Positions 12,405 through 24,689 of a stretch of 64,000 nt of DNA are shown here, piece by piece (position 1 is the first letter of the stretch; every line of letters begins with the position of its first letter). Source of the stretch: Phocoena phocoena. Its lineage: Eukaryota; Chordata; Mammalia; Artiodactyla; Phocoenidae. The notes under the pieces were generated by a model. That model worked only from the letters and a program-made list of their open reading frames with translations, had not been told where the DNA came from and did not search any database. The DNA lies in assembly GCF_963924675.1 (NCBI RefSeq), contig NC_089224.1, forward strand, positions 66,263,464-66,327,463, written 5' to 3'. Position numbers and translations under genes: made by a program.

Positions 12405-12510
12405 GCCTGGGCTATGAGTGAGAAGCCCTTATTCTATTCCTGGCTTTGGACTCAAAGAAGCATGACTTGAGTACCATTTAACTTCCTTATGCCTCACTTC
12501 ACTCACATGT
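12405..12510 (+). repeat. MIR fragment
   Basis: Sense MIR-like: cttattctattcctggcttt, gagtaccatttaacttcctt, atgcctcacttcactcacat. Diverged. Confidence 0.5.
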
Positions 12511-14529
12511 TCCTTGAATTCATTCATACAAGTCTCTGCTATGTAGTTTCTAGGTCCCCTGCAAAATGCTGGGAACATGAAGATGAATAAGATGTAGGTT
12601 GCTGGAGAAGCTTATCCATAGGGAGTGATCTCTGAGCATGTCTAGAAAGATAACTGAGGAATTCACCAGGTGGGAAAGTGAGAGATGGCATTCCAGGCAG
12701 AGAAGCAGCATGCACAAAAACCCAGAGTCATGAACAGGCCTGATATGTTTAGAAAAATCTGAGAAACACTTTTGTGTTGAAGTCTGGGCAGCAGATGGGG
12801 ACAGATAAAACAGTGGTGGGAGATGGTGCTGAGTAGGGAGACCAAGACTGGACTGTGGAAGGGCTTCCTACCGATTATTTTAGAAACAGGCAATGTTTCC
12901 CTCTACATGTTCTGTGGACCTCTGGCCCCTCAAGAGGCTCTTAGGGAAATAATCTAGGAGATGTTCCACACTCTACCTCCTTCTTGGATATTTTGGATAT
13001 CCCTTAGCATACAAAAAGTTAGAAGAATTCCTGTTATAAAAATCCTGACTGACTTTGTTTAACACAGCATTTCCCAAATTTATATCCATGGAATTTTTTT
13101 GTATATATCCTTTAGTGGCAGACCTACATTTTAAAAAATCACTTTGGAAAATCTGTGTTAAGTCTGGGACCCTGGAATATAGGGCACACTTAATTTTCGT
13201 TTCGTCTTTTAAAACATGAGGGAGTTTTACTGGGAGGTGATCTCTCATTCTGTATTTTCTAGACTCTGTTTTCTTAACTGCCTTCTTCTGCTAACTTTCC
13301 CAGATGGGGAGATGTCATATAGGAGAAAGCTACAATGTAAGAGGCAGCTGGATTAGGCATCTGTGTACAGGTTCTGCCCCAAAGGCATGCCCTACTTCTT
13401 TCCTCTACCTCCAGAAGCAGGTCTCTGAGACAAAGATTTAAGTGCAAGTAATTTATTTGGGAAGTGATCCCAGGAAACATTCGTGGTGGAGTGAGAAAGT
13501 GAAGCAAGGGAGGTAAGGCAGTGGATAAATAATGTGTTATCAAGCAATATTTTTACTGGGGACAACTGGGGCTTTGGGGAGCTCTGAGAGGTAGTGTAGA
13601 CTTTGCACCTCCAAGTTATTCTACTGGAGTGGCGAGGGATCTGGGGCATCTGTCCACCAGCTCCTGCCAGTGAGTAGTTTAGGGTTGATCCTTTTAATTC
13701 CCTGGCACTTATCTCTCACCCACGTGGACAGAGCAGACTCCAGGGGCTAGAGAAAGCTGGCAGAGGCATGCAGGGGCTGGCATCTGGAAGTCAGACTGAC
13801 TGGTATGGACCAAGGGGATAAGGATGGGGCACTTGAAAGTGTCCGCTACAGTTTGGAAGCTGGAGAAGCTGGAGAGAACATTGTTACTATTTTAATCTGT
13901 TTATCCTGAAGGAAGACCCTGATAGAGTGGTACCTTTCTGTTCACTGCTTCAAGATTCTAGAATTTTACCTGTAGCTCTCTTCTTTTACACAATATCCCA
14001 ATGATCTCATTTCCAATTATTTGCTGATTTAACTCTCATTTTCACCTTTTGTACTCACCTTTTGTATTCACCTAAATTTAGGTCCCAGATTTTTTATTTA
14101 TCTGATTTTTACTCTAAACCATATCTTAGCCCTTCTGAAGAGGCACTGTTTTTACCATCAAGTTCCTGCTTTTGTTTTGGGCTGGAATATTCTTTCTAAA
14201 TTGCCTTTAATTTTTTATGGAGAAAGGTTCCTTGTCCTCACGTCTTCTGGCTATTGAATAGGAGAAAATTAGATGGGCCACTTTGAACTATGTCCCTAAA
14301 TCTATCCTTTCAATTCCCTCTCAGCAGCCCTCAGACCAAGCCACTTGGACATCCCAATCTCAGGGCTTATTTTTTCATCATTAATCAACTCACACTTCAT
14401 TTTTATCCATGTTTCATTTATTCATTCAACAAGAATTCATTGAGGTTCTACCATGTACACGAGGCACTGCTGCAAATGATCTTGGAGTAGGAGGTGAGAG
14501 GTGAGGATGCAGGGGAACAGTGGTTCCAC
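12511..14529. other. Unassigned, with traces of ancient repeats
   Basis: 12540-12890 carries a pattern seen in old mammalian interspersed repeats (gagatggcattccaggcaga, gtgctgagtagggagaccaa). 13060-13175 (acagcatttcccaaatttat) resembles a hAT-type DNA transposon end. 13430-13800 resembles another old repeat (gtgcaagtaatttatttggg). None could be named with confidence, and no coding block is credible. Confidence 0.35.
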
Positions 14530-14650
14530 AGAACAGATTCTGGAGAGATAGGCTTGAGTGAAAGGTTCATTTCTGCCTTGGGCAAGTCATTTTGTCTTTC
14601 TGAGGCTCAGATAACTCATCTATAAAATGAGAATAATCATAATACCTCTA
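14530..14650 (+). repeat. MIR SINE
   Basis: Sense MIR: ttgggcaagtcattttgtct, then ctgaggctcagataactcat and ctataaaatgagaataatca. It abuts the start of the LTR at 14651. Confidence 0.75.
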
Positions 14651-16047
14651 TGATGGGCAGAATTATTATTCATATCCATATGTTAAATTACCAATCCCCA
14701 GTACCTCATATTTGGAGATAAGGTCTTTTTTTTTTAATACATCTTTATTGGAGTATAATTGCTTTACAATGTTGTGTTAGTTTCTGCTGGACAATAAAGT
14801 GAATCAGCTATAAATATAAATATATCCCTATATCCCCTCCCTCTTGCGTCTCCCTCCCACCCTCCCTATCCCACCCCTCTAGGTGGTCATAGAGCACGGA
14901 GCTGATCTCCCTGTGCTATGCAGTAGCTTCCCACTAGCTATCTATTTTACATTTGGTAGTGTATATATGTCAATGCTACTCTCTCACTACGTCCCAGCCT
15001 CCCCTTCCCCTGCTGTGTCCTCAAGTCCGTTCTCAACGTCTGCATCTTTATTCCTGCCCTACCACTAGGTTCATCACTACCATTTTTCTAGATTCCATAT
15101 ATATGCGTTAGCATCTTTTCATGTGCCTCTTAGCCATCTGTATGTCTTCTTTGGAGAAATGTCTGTTTAGGTCTTCTGCCCATTTTTTGATTGGGCTGCT
15201 TGTTTTTTTGATATTGAGCTGCATGAGCTGCTTGTATATTTTGGAGATTAATCCTTTGTCAGTTGCTTCGTTTGTAAATATTTTCTCCCATTCTGAGGCT
15301 TGTCTTTTTGTCTTATTTATTGTTTCCTTTGTTGTGCAAAAGATTTTAAGTTTCATTAGGTCCCATTTTTTAGTTTTGTTTTTATTTCCATTACTCTAGA
15401 AGGTGGGTCAAAAAGGATCTTGCTGTGATTTATGTCATAGAGTGTTCTTCCTATGTTTTCCTCTAAGAGTTTTATAGTGTCTGACCTTACATTTAGGTCT
15501 TTAATCCATTTTGAGTTTATTTTTGTGTATGGTGTTAGGGAGTGCTGTAATTTCATTCTTTTACATGTAGCTGTCCAGTTTTCCCAGCACCGCTTATTGA
15601 AGAGGCTCTCTTTCCCCCATTGTATATTCTTGCCTCCTTTATCAAAGATAAGGTGACCATATATGCATGGGTTTATTTCTGGGCTTTTTATCCTGTTCCA
15701 TTGATCTATATTTCTGTTTTTGTGACAGTACCATACTCTTTTGATTAGGGTGATAAGGTCCTTGAAGACGTAATTAAGCTAAAATAGGCCATTGGGGTGG
15801 GGCCTTAATCCCACATAACTAGTGTGCTTTTAAGAAGAGGAAGAGACACAGGGGTGCATGTGTGTATAGAAATGACCATGTGAAAAAGCAACAAGAGGGT
15901 GGCCATCTGCAAGCTAGAGGAATTCAGCACTGCCAGCACCTTAATCTTGGACTTCTAAGCCTCCAAAACTGTAAGAAAATAAATTTCTGTTGTTTAAGCT
16001 AGCCAGTTTGTGGTATATTGTTATGGCAGTCCTAGCAAACTAATACA
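14651..16047 (+). mobile_element. MaLR/ERVL-like LTR, split by an L1 insertion
   Basis: The LTR begins TGATGGGCAG and its two arms, 14651-14725 and 15752-16047, join smoothly across the inserted L1 (tttggagataaggtc continuing ccttgaagacgtaattaagc). The right arm carries ttaatcttggacttctaagc, the signal region aagaaaataaatttctgttg and a terminal aaactaataca, all hallmarks of old non-autonomous MaLR-type LTRs. No internal retroviral sequence is present. Confidence 0.75.
14726..15751 (-). mobile_element. L1 LINE, 5'-truncated, with internal deletion
   Basis: Antisense L1 inserted in the LTR, with a 9-bp TSD gataaggtc at 14717-14725 and 15752-15760. The 3' UTR (14726-15110) jumps directly to the 3' part of ORF2 (from 15115). 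Compared with the L1 at 39.2-44.3 kb, about 0.5 kb between these points is missing. On the minus strand, residual ORF2 C-terminal frames such as [20 protein letters not shown] lie at 15108-15556, broken by frameshifts. Not functional. Confidence 0.93.
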
Positions 16048-17914
16048 CCTACTTTCTGTGATTATTAAGAGTGCACACATAACAGTACAGTCCCCGACAC
16101 ATATAAAATGATGAATACATGCATAGAATTATTTTTGCTATTATTATTACAGAGATAAACTAGACTTAGATGCTGTACTGAAACTACCCTTCATTCAGAT
16201 GGAGAAACACAGACTGAAATATCTATAAAACAAGAAACAAGATGGAAAATGCTAAGTGCCAAAAAGAAGTAGAGAACAACCCATGGTAGTCAGAGGAGGA
16301 AGAGCTGGGAGGAAAAAGCCAGGGGAGGCTGAGGTGGGTTTGACAGAGGTAGCATTTGACCGGGGGCAGATAGGATTAGTGCATACAGATGGCAGAGCTG
16401 GGATGTTAATTGTATACATATTTTTAATTATGTATATTATATATTAATATGCTGCATGCATAAATATCTATACTTGATTGACCTGTAACAATATACATGC
16501 ACTATTCATTCAGTCAATAGATATTTATTGGATGCCCACCTGAAGGTACTGTTCTAGATGCTAAGGAAACAGCAATGAACAAGCAAAATCTCTACCTTCA
16601 TCAAATTTATATTTCAGGGAGTAATGTTCATGATTGTTAAGAATAAAAAGATTCTGAAATGGTATGTGCAGTATGATCCTATTTTTAACATATATGTGAA
16701 TATATAAGTTAATATATTAAAACAGTGAGATCATGTGTGTACAATTACACATAAATAGAAAGTGAGAGAGCTAGAACAACAGAAATTTGGAAAGATAGAT
16801 ACAAAAGTGTTAACTGTGATTATATTTCAGTGCTGGAATTCTCTTTTCTCATTTTTGTTTATCTGTATTTACCAAATTTGGGTGCAGTAAACTTATGTTT
16901 TATACGTAATGTTTAAAAAGTTGTGTATAGTGTGTGCAATTAAACAACTAAGCTCTAAAAGTTAGAACTTTAACAGAAGTTGCAAAGAGCCCTTGCCTAC
17001 TTTCCTTATTCCCATCTCCTAGATAGTTGTCACTTCTCCCACCCGAAGGCTTGTTTTTTTGTTGTTATTCTTCTCGTTTCCACCTGAGGGACTCTTGATG
17101 TTCGACTTTCCCCTACAGCTGCTACCACCACCTTGTTTGTAGTCAATAAATCCTTTTATTTCATAAAATAAAATCTTCAGTGGAGGGGATTGCTTTTCCC
17201 AGACAACACTGTGCTCAAATTCTGAATTTTCAGGGTTTTAGAAAGAAAAATACTCAACAGTAATAATAAATGCAGATGATTGCTATTTCTATTTGCTTTA
17301 CAGTTCTCAAGCGTGTAGAAGATGTTCAGATAAAGCTGGCTAGGAAGTAGCTCATGGATTTTGTCACGACAGGCAAAGCCCACAGAATTTAGGATCCCCT
17401 TGACAGTGCCAGTCTCCCATTCACAAAAGGGCTTCTAATATAAAAGCATGGTGCCCTTCCAGGCCCCCAAATGCACAGGAGGGGGACCCTGACTCGCCAG
17501 CTCTTGGCCCAGGACCTCAGCCATTGACTGCATTGGCAGAGCCAATTTCTAGGCTGAGGTTCAGGAAAAGTTGGTCATGGCATCATTTCTGGCAAACACA
17601 AGTATGTTTTTTTTTCCACTGAGAACCCAATTTACTTGGCATGACCTGGTTTATCTGGCAAAGTTAGTTAGTGTTGTTGTAGCTTTCCAGAGCTGCCCTC
17701 ATCCCGTAAATAGGGTGGGTATGGTGATTTTAATAAGCTTACAGCTTAGTGTATTTTCACATTTCCTTTTGTTTATTTACACTGGTTTTTTACCCTAGTT
17801 GTTCCTGTCTTTTCTCCTTAAATCAAATGCTGGAAATTTTAACTACAACTTTGCAGTGCATGTATTTATCCCATAAATATTTCTTTAACCTGATTGGTCA
17901 CTTATGATTGTGGG
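16048..17914. other. Unassigned, with faint ancient repeats
   Basis: 16500-16640 (agatatttattggatgccca, ggaaacagcaatgaacaagc) and 16640-16910 look like old interspersed repeats I cannot name. 17130-17170 has AATAAA-rich sequence that could be the end of an old LTR. No gene seen. Confidence 0.35.
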
Positions 17915-17929
17915 CCCTGCTGTCATTTT

Positions 17930-18408
17930 TTTTTTTTTTGGCTGTGTTGGGTCTTTGTTGCTGCGCGCGGGCTTTTCTCTAGTTGTGGCGAGTGGGGGCT
18001 ACTCTTCGTTGCAGTGCGTGGTTTTCTCATTGCGGTGGCTTCTCTTGTTGCAGAGCACGGGCTCTAAGCACGTGGGCTTCGGTAGTTGTGGCTTGAGGGC
18101 TCGTAGTTGTGGCGCACGGACTTAGCTGCTCCACGGCATGTGGGATCTTCTCGGACCAGGGCTCAAACCTGTGTTCCCTGCATTGGCAGGCGGATTCTTT
18201 TTTTCTTTTTTTTTTTTGCGGTACGTGGGCCTCTCACTGTTGTGGCCTCTCCCGCTGCGGAAAACAGGCTCCGGACGCGCAGGCCCAGCGGCCATTGCTC
18301 ACGGGCCCAGCCGCTCCGCGGCACGTGGGATCCTCCCGGACCGGGGCACGAACCCGTGTCCCCTACATCGGCAGGCGGACTCTCAACCACTGCGCCACCA
18401 TGGAAGCC
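17930..18408 (-). mobile_element. Composite of two CHR-type SINEs in one TSD pair
   Basis: The first unit (17930 to about 18196) is a long-form antisense SINE (ggctgtgttgggtctttgtt) that stops abruptly at gcaggcggattct. A second T-run then opens a short-tailed GCGGTAC-form SINE (to 18408) complete to its head. The 15-bp TSD ccctgctgtcatttt (17915-17929 and 18409-18423) encloses both. About 35 bp of the head of the first unit are missing, exactly the region both units share. Open frames crossing the block are by-products. Confidence 0.92.
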
Positions 18409-18423
18409 CCCTGCTGTCATTTT

Positions 18424-18689
18424 AAGTAAAATTCATCAATTTGCCTCTGTAAGTTTTAAAAAGATGTAGGTCTGGTGGGGGTGGTTATTATTTGAGTAAT
18501 GATTTATATGGATTCTGGGCAAAAGAGAATAAGCTATTTAAATATTGAAGTGAACACACATTGGTATATTCATGCCACTGGGGAAAAAACCCTCAAAGTT
18601 GAAAAAAATTTTTTATTCCTCATCAAGAAAGCCATTTATATGATTGTTTCACTTTGTTACTTAAAAAATTTCAGTTTTCTATTGCCTTT
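18424..18689. other. Unassigned sequence
   Basis: Short spacer before an L2 end; nothing recognised. Confidence 0.5.
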
Positions 18690-19145
18690 AAGATAAGTAC
18701 ATTAAACTGGCCTATCGGATCTGGATGCACTGGCCACTGTCTCTTCTGCAGCCTCAAGCCTCACACTCCAACCAGAGTATAATCAGTTTCTTTCATTTCC
18801 TCTAGAACATGAAACTATTTCACCTCCAGTTCTTCACGTTATTTTTTTTCTTCCTGGAATGCTCTACCCATTACTCTTGGTCTAGGTAATTCCTTCTTAT
18901 TTGTCAGGTCTCATCTCACAAGTGGCTTCCCCCGGGGAGCCTTCCCAAATCCCTTTGGCCTAAATTAAGGTCCATTCCTCTGTGCTGTGTCATCATAGCA
19001 AGTCATTGCTTGTCTCCTCCCTTAGTCTGTAAAATTGCTGAAAATAGAGCCCATGCCTTTATGTTACCATTTTACCCCTTGTACCTAGCACAGTGCCTGA
19101 CTGGCACATAGTAGGCACTCAATAAATATTTCTTGACTGAATGGA
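18690..19145 (+). repeat. L2 LINE 3' end
   Basis: Clear L2 tail: cctggaatgctctacccatt, gtcaggtctcatctcacaag, gaaaatagagcccatgcctt, then cctagcacagtgcctgactg and gcactcaataaatatttctt. Sense strand, about 450 bp, better preserved than the other L2 copies here. Confidence 0.85.
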
Positions 19146-19224
19146 TACCTTGGAATAATTTGTCCAAAGAATCAGGTTTAAAGTGATTTTATGAGTCCCA
19201 TGCTGCCATTTATTTGGTTGACTG

Positions 19225-19450
19225 ACTTATTTAATCAATCCAGATTGGACAGTTATTACTGAACACCATTATGTGTCAGCTGCTTCCACCTACACTATTT
19301 CATTGATCATCCCATTACCTTTCTATTTCACTGCTGAGGACATGCAAGCGCAGTGAGGCTGAAGTACTTGATCATGGTGACTGATGAATAAAAAGAATCC
19401 TGAACTTCAGATACCTAACTTATCCCTCTAGGCTCTGTGTCAGGGTGCTG
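19225..19450 (-). repeat. MIR SINE remnant
   Basis: Antisense MIR order: gttattactgaacaccatta, tatgtgtcagctgcttccac, gaggacatgcaagcgcagtg. Diverged, with approximate ends. Confidence 0.5.
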
Positions 19451-19609
19451 CCTCTTTAAACTTCTGACCGTTACCATGTTTTGTTGCTACAACATTTGCT
19501 AAGCTATCATATGAGAATTAAGGAATCTTTGAATTGCCTACATAAAAGATACAACTGAGACAAAAGTCAAAATGGAATCCTGGAGGGGAATTGAGGAAAG
19601 AAGCACTGG

Positions 19610-19785
19610 TCTAGGGATCCAGACACTTGGGTTCTCTTCTTACTTGTGTTACTGACCATCTGTGTGACATTGAGCATGTCACTTAGTCCCTCTGGGCCTT
19701 AGCCTTCTCATCTATACAATCAGTGAGAGTTACTGGATGATTTTTTAGGGGCCTTCCAACTTTAAATTCTATGATCCTAAGCATG
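19610..19785 (+). repeat. MIR SINE
   Basis: Sense MIR: actgaccatctgtgtgacat, gcatgtcacttagtccctct, gggccttagccttctcatct, then ggggccttccaactttaaat. Confidence 0.75.
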
Positions 19786-22700
19786 AAAGCTGGTGTGAGG
19801 CATCAGACTCTCACAATGATTACTGCTCAGGGTATCATCAAGTCTACCTGAAAGAGTTCACCTCTCGAGGACTGTTCTGAAATTGCATTCTGAAGGTAAG
19901 AAGTGAAGAGGATCAACACAATTTCATATCACCTTCTTATTTACTTTTTTGTACATACATAGGTAACAAAATAATGACCATGAGTCATGGGGGGAATTGA
20001 ATGAAAAGAAAGAATTACTGGCAATCAATATGCCACCTTTTCATCAGCTGTCATTATGGGCCTTTGAATAAGCCCCAGTGAATGCTGGCCCTCTTCTGTA
20101 TGCCTTCCTGTATTCATCGAACAGACTCCTTCTAATCCAGACTTGTTCTATGAAAATTGTTTGTAGCTCTGTGCTTCTTGAAGCTACCTTACGTATTTAA
20201 GCAATTAGTAATCATACTTCACATCTTATTGCTGCACAAGCATATCTGAAATGTAAAAATGCAAATTGTAAGGAATGAAAATAGACTTTATTTGCACATA
20301 AATTGATTTCCATGAACAATTAAAACTTACCATATTTGTAATGATTTTTAGAGGTTCTAAAGTAAATAGAATAATTACATTACCCACACGTGAACATAGT
20401 AAAATAACAGAAAAACTGTCATTCTGAATTAAAAACGAGAGCTAATTTTGGCTTTATTGTAGTTGAAAACAACAGAGTAAATTAAAAATATATGTAACTT
20501 TAAAACTTGAGGTTATCATAGAACGTATATCAGTGAGTACCTTAAAACTCCCTTTGAAAATTGAAGTTGTAGAAAGGGAAACAGAAGGAAATTAAAATTA
20601 ACAAGACTGAATTTGAAGATTAGTCTGAGCTAAAACAGTAGGCATGGCCAAAATGATAGAAACTGGAATAGAAAATGAGAGTATGTATTTTTCCTGTTTT
20701 CTCTGTTTGTGTGACTTTGAAACTACATCAAAAAATCAGAAAGTCCATTTTTTCCTGTCACCAGCTGTGTCAATTTAGGCAAGTCACTTTAACTCTCTGG
20801 AGAGAAATTTTGCTCTGCATGGAATTAATATTTTATTAAAAGCTTTAAGCGTTAGTAACTTTAGGAAAATGCTAAAAGGTCCTACCCAGAACAACACCAT
20901 AGATTTCAGCCTTATTCCAAGTTAAATAAATTCTGGAAGTAGGTGTCCACTTTTTATGGAAACAATGATGCATTTTGTTCCCGTATTGAATCAACTTCCT
21001 GTCTTAAAATGGGATTTCTGTTAAGAAGTGGCCTGATCATTGACACTGTGGTATAGGAATGTAAAGGACAAATCCCACAGAGCATAGATGGGAAAATTCC
21101 TGAGGTTCTTAACCTATATGGTAAAATGTAGAATATGCTCCATTAAAAGACAGACTTAGAATCAAGAGCTATATTTCTAGCAGTGTTTTTGTAGACATCT
21201 CATGAAAAGTGGATCTCTTTTCTCTTTTAAGATTGTTGCACATTTTAAAAAAGAAGTTAATTAAGAAGAGCATTGCTTCCTTGTTGACCAAAAATCAATA
21301 ATAACATCGCAGAGTTTTATGGCACCTTTCTCAAAAGAACTTAATATATTCAAGTGAGAAATTCTATTTTTCTTATTCATAAAATTTCTAATTTGATTTT
21401 TCTCAGTGATAATGTAAAAAAAATATATAACCTATGGATCATAGAGAGTGTTTATTTTAATTGGTTGAAATTCAAAGAGAAGCAGGAAATGGGGTGAGCT
21501 TCAGTGTTAAAATGTGGAAGGGAACTTCACTTAAGTTTCAAAACAACCATAACTGCAGCAATGTAGATTTAGGAAGCAGGGCTCATTTTGATGTTGAACT
21601 TGAACCAAGCATTCAGGAGTGAACTCTGGGTGAACTATAAGAGTTAGCTGAAGCAGGATGAACTACAAGAGTCAGCTGAAGCAGGAGAAGCGGGAGAAAA
21701 AGATGATGAGCATGAGAAAAGGATTCAGTTAGTGCAAAAGAGAATGGTGCTGAGCTATGTGGCTCAGACGGGAGAACAGGGATGGAGGGTGTATGAGGAA
21801 TTGTGGATAATATGGAAGTTATGGCAAGAGATTGCTAAGGCTATAAACATGAAGTCAGAGGGAGAGGGACATAGTAAACATGAGGGTGGTGAATATTGGA
21901 GGGTACATCTGACTTTTCATCAAATATGCATTACTGAAAAGTGTGAAAATCTAATTGTCATAAAGTAAAAATGTATGTAATAGCTATTTAAAGGAAATTT
22001 GTGGCTCTAAGGGAGAAGGTACTTTTGTAATATGAATGCCAATCCCCTAACTTCTTTGAAAATTCATTTTTTTGTGTATATTGAGTTTTCTTAGAGCAAT
22101 GGGCAACCGAATTAGGCAGTTGAGAGGGAAATACACATTACTTAAGCTTTGGGTGTGGCATCAAGAAAGGACAGAATATTCCCAACTGAAAGAGGCTCTT
22201 GCAATTTTCTAATTCAACTCCATTCTCTGATGAATAAAACTGAAGATTAAATGCTTTGCTCCAGGTCAACCTGGGGTTCGCTGAGAGTTAACCAACTGTT
22301 AAGTTCATGGCCCTCAGATGGCTGGCTGAAAAATGAGTGCTATAACCCAGTAGCCCTGCTTCCCACACAGGCCTCATTCTCCACATCTCACTTGGACTGG
22401 ATGGTTTGTTATGTACAGAGAATGAAACAAAGTCACAGAGCAGCTGTGAAATTTTGTCCTCAGGGGCACTTTCCAACTTCAAAATTCTATGATTCTATAT
22501 CATCCGTGCATCTCTTGTTTTTTAAGACTGTTACCTAAAAAGATTCATTGTAAGATCAGGAGTCAGCCAAAAAAAGAAATAACTGTATTGGCTCCCAAAT
22601 GGCCAGGTAGTATAGTAATATATCTCATAGAAGGAGATAGATAATGTTCAAAGAAGAAATTTATCTTCCAGAAAGCAATAAAGCTTTAAAAAACACCAGC

Positions 22701-22971
22701 CTCATTTCCCTTCAGTTCTGCCAGAATCTATCAAATATGGCACCTTAAATTGGTCCAAGTTTCACAGATACCAGGAAACCACAAGTGTGATGTTTTTGAC
22801 GATGCCATACATCTCCCAAAACACATCATTTTGTTCCAACTTTCTCTTCTGCACATGCCATTTAACTTAGCTTCTTGTCATTTCTTCTCAGAGATCACAT
22901 GTATGTCTAGTTCCCCAGAAATGGAACCCTTTATTTGTAACTGCAGAAAATACATTATTTGAGAATTCAGA
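19786..22971. other. Repeat-poor, AT-rich stretch
   Basis: About 3.2 kb with no young SINE or L1. Only weak MIR traces near 20745-20830 (aatttaggcaagtcacttta) and 22200-22300. A 28-bp imperfect tandem duplication sits at 21631-21686. Reading frames reach at most about 95 codons and resemble no family. See findings. Confidence 0.45.
21631..21686. repeat. 28-bp tandem duplication
   Basis: Two copies of a unit beginning tgaacta and ending agctgaagcagga, at 21631-21658 and 21659-21686, differing at two positions. Confidence 0.85.
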
Positions 22972-23014
22972 AGAGAGACAGAGACAGAGACAGAGACAGA
23001 GATACACACAGAGA
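22972..23014. repeat. (GAGACA)n microsatellite
   Basis: About four GAGACA units followed by a degenerate gatacacacagagaga tail. Confidence 0.9.
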
Positions 23015-23218
23015 GATTAAACACCATTCTCAGGCACCCACTTTTCTATTCTCTGCAAAGTGCCATAGAGATGATCCACGAATAAGGGCTCCAATTTTAA
23101 CCTCAGGGTTTGGAAATTATTTTATTTCTAAGTAGCAGCCTTACATCACCTATTTCTCATTTTGATCTCTTTTTTCCCTTATCTCACATACATATTTCTT
23201 GATAAAAATATTTTAGGT

Positions 23219-23362
23219 TGGGACTTCCCTGGCAGTCCAGTGGTTAAGACTCCACACTTCCACTGCAGGGGGCAGAAGTTTGATCCCTGGTGGGGAACTA
23301 GGATCCCACATGCCACACAACATGGCCAAGAAACAAACAACAACAACAAAAAGCTGCTCTAA
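23219..23362 (+). mobile_element. CHR-type tRNA-derived SINE, short form
   Basis: Sense head tgggacttccctggcagtcc, then gtttgatccctggtgggga in the tRNA B-box area, and a CAACAACAA-rich tail. A perfect 14-bp TSD aaaatattttaggt lies at 23205-23218 and 23363-23376. Confidence 0.94.
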
Positions 23363-23376
23363 AAAATATTTTAGGT

Positions 23377-24689
23377 CATTATGCATTCATATGAAATTTT
23401 TAATGTAGCAACATTTTGTTGGGTTATCCAAAGAAGAATAGGAATGACTGTTCTGAAAAAGTGTTCCAAAACTAAACTACCTTTAAATAGAAATCATGTT
23501 CTGTGACAAGAACATTGTCTAAGTTTTAAATTGTATGTAAAATATCAAAACATTTAATAATTAGCCATTCTATGCTTCAATATAAACAGAACCATAGAAT
23601 CAAAGAATGCCAGAGCTGGAAGAAACATTAGAATTTCTGGGGGATTTTTCTCATATTACAGATGAGGAAACTGAAGTCCACCACAAGCAGATTAGGAGAA
23701 GGGCTAGCTAGCCCTGCCTCAGCTGCCAGTCTATAAAGAGCACTAAACCATCACTAGAATAAATGAGAAATCAGAGCCAGCTAACTCAGCTGTTCATATA
23801 CAGCTCCTTATTTGTACAGTCAGCTGAAAGTTGACAGCCTGCTAAAATGTCTGGAATTACAAAATGCATGGCGTAGTATGTTAACCAAGCGTAAATGACT
23901 TATTTTATTATCTGAATTTCAGTTTCCTCAATTTGCCTGCAAACACACTAATTTTTAAATTCACAAAAGAAAGGAGAACAAGAAATACAAAAGAATAGGT
24001 GACATATTTTTAGAGCTTTTAGAAACAGTGATCCTACTTTGGCCAATAGAAAATACATTGTTAATTAAATTTACTTCTGAAAGTGAACACTTTAAATTTC
24101 AAATTCTCTCTAATCTTACAAAATAACAAGCATGAAAAAATAATGGTAGACCAAGTGCCAAATCATTAGCTTTCCTCAGATTCCCACAATTCCTAGGAGA
24201 GGCTTTTCCAAGATCATGGAGCCATTACTACATTCATATCAACCAATATAATTAAACAAATATTGGTGCTGTGCCTGCACCAGAATGCTGGGGCTACAGA
24301 AATCAAATAGTGATCCAGTTTCTTCCCCCAGGATCTTACATTCTAATCATGACAAACACACACAGACATGAAAATACCACAGACTAAACCTTTGCAGAGA
24401 TAGCTGGAGGTCCCTAGGATCACAGAAAGTGGAAAGCCTGTGTCTACTGGTGGAAACTGAGAGGCTTCACAGAGGAGGCTACGTTAGACTGATAACTGAA
24501 TGATAAGTAGGAGTTTGTCAGGTGGAACAGGGCAGGAAAGGGGAACCAAAAGGTCATGGGGTCAATGAAAACATCAGCATAAGCAACCATAGCCTAGAAG
24601 ACTGAGAAACTTATTCTGATGAAATGTTCAGCTAAAATATTAATATTATTCTTCAAAAACATCAGCAAAAGAAAGTGAGGAAGTGTAGT
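23377..24689. other. Unassigned, with ancient MIR-like remnants
   Basis: 23590-23700 has an old repeat pattern (gaatgccagagctggaagaa, ttacagatgaggaaactgaa). 24400-24600 has another (ttcacagaggaggctacgtt). No genes seen. Confidence 0.4.

Noticed and set aside
21732..21968. 78-codon frame, Glu/Lys/Trp-rich
   Set aside because: No family signature, and it follows a purine-rich tandem duplication that favours open frames.
22972..23014. Regularly spaced short repeats resembling an array
   Set aside because: A simple GAGACA microsatellite with no spacers; not CRISPR, and the host is a mammal.
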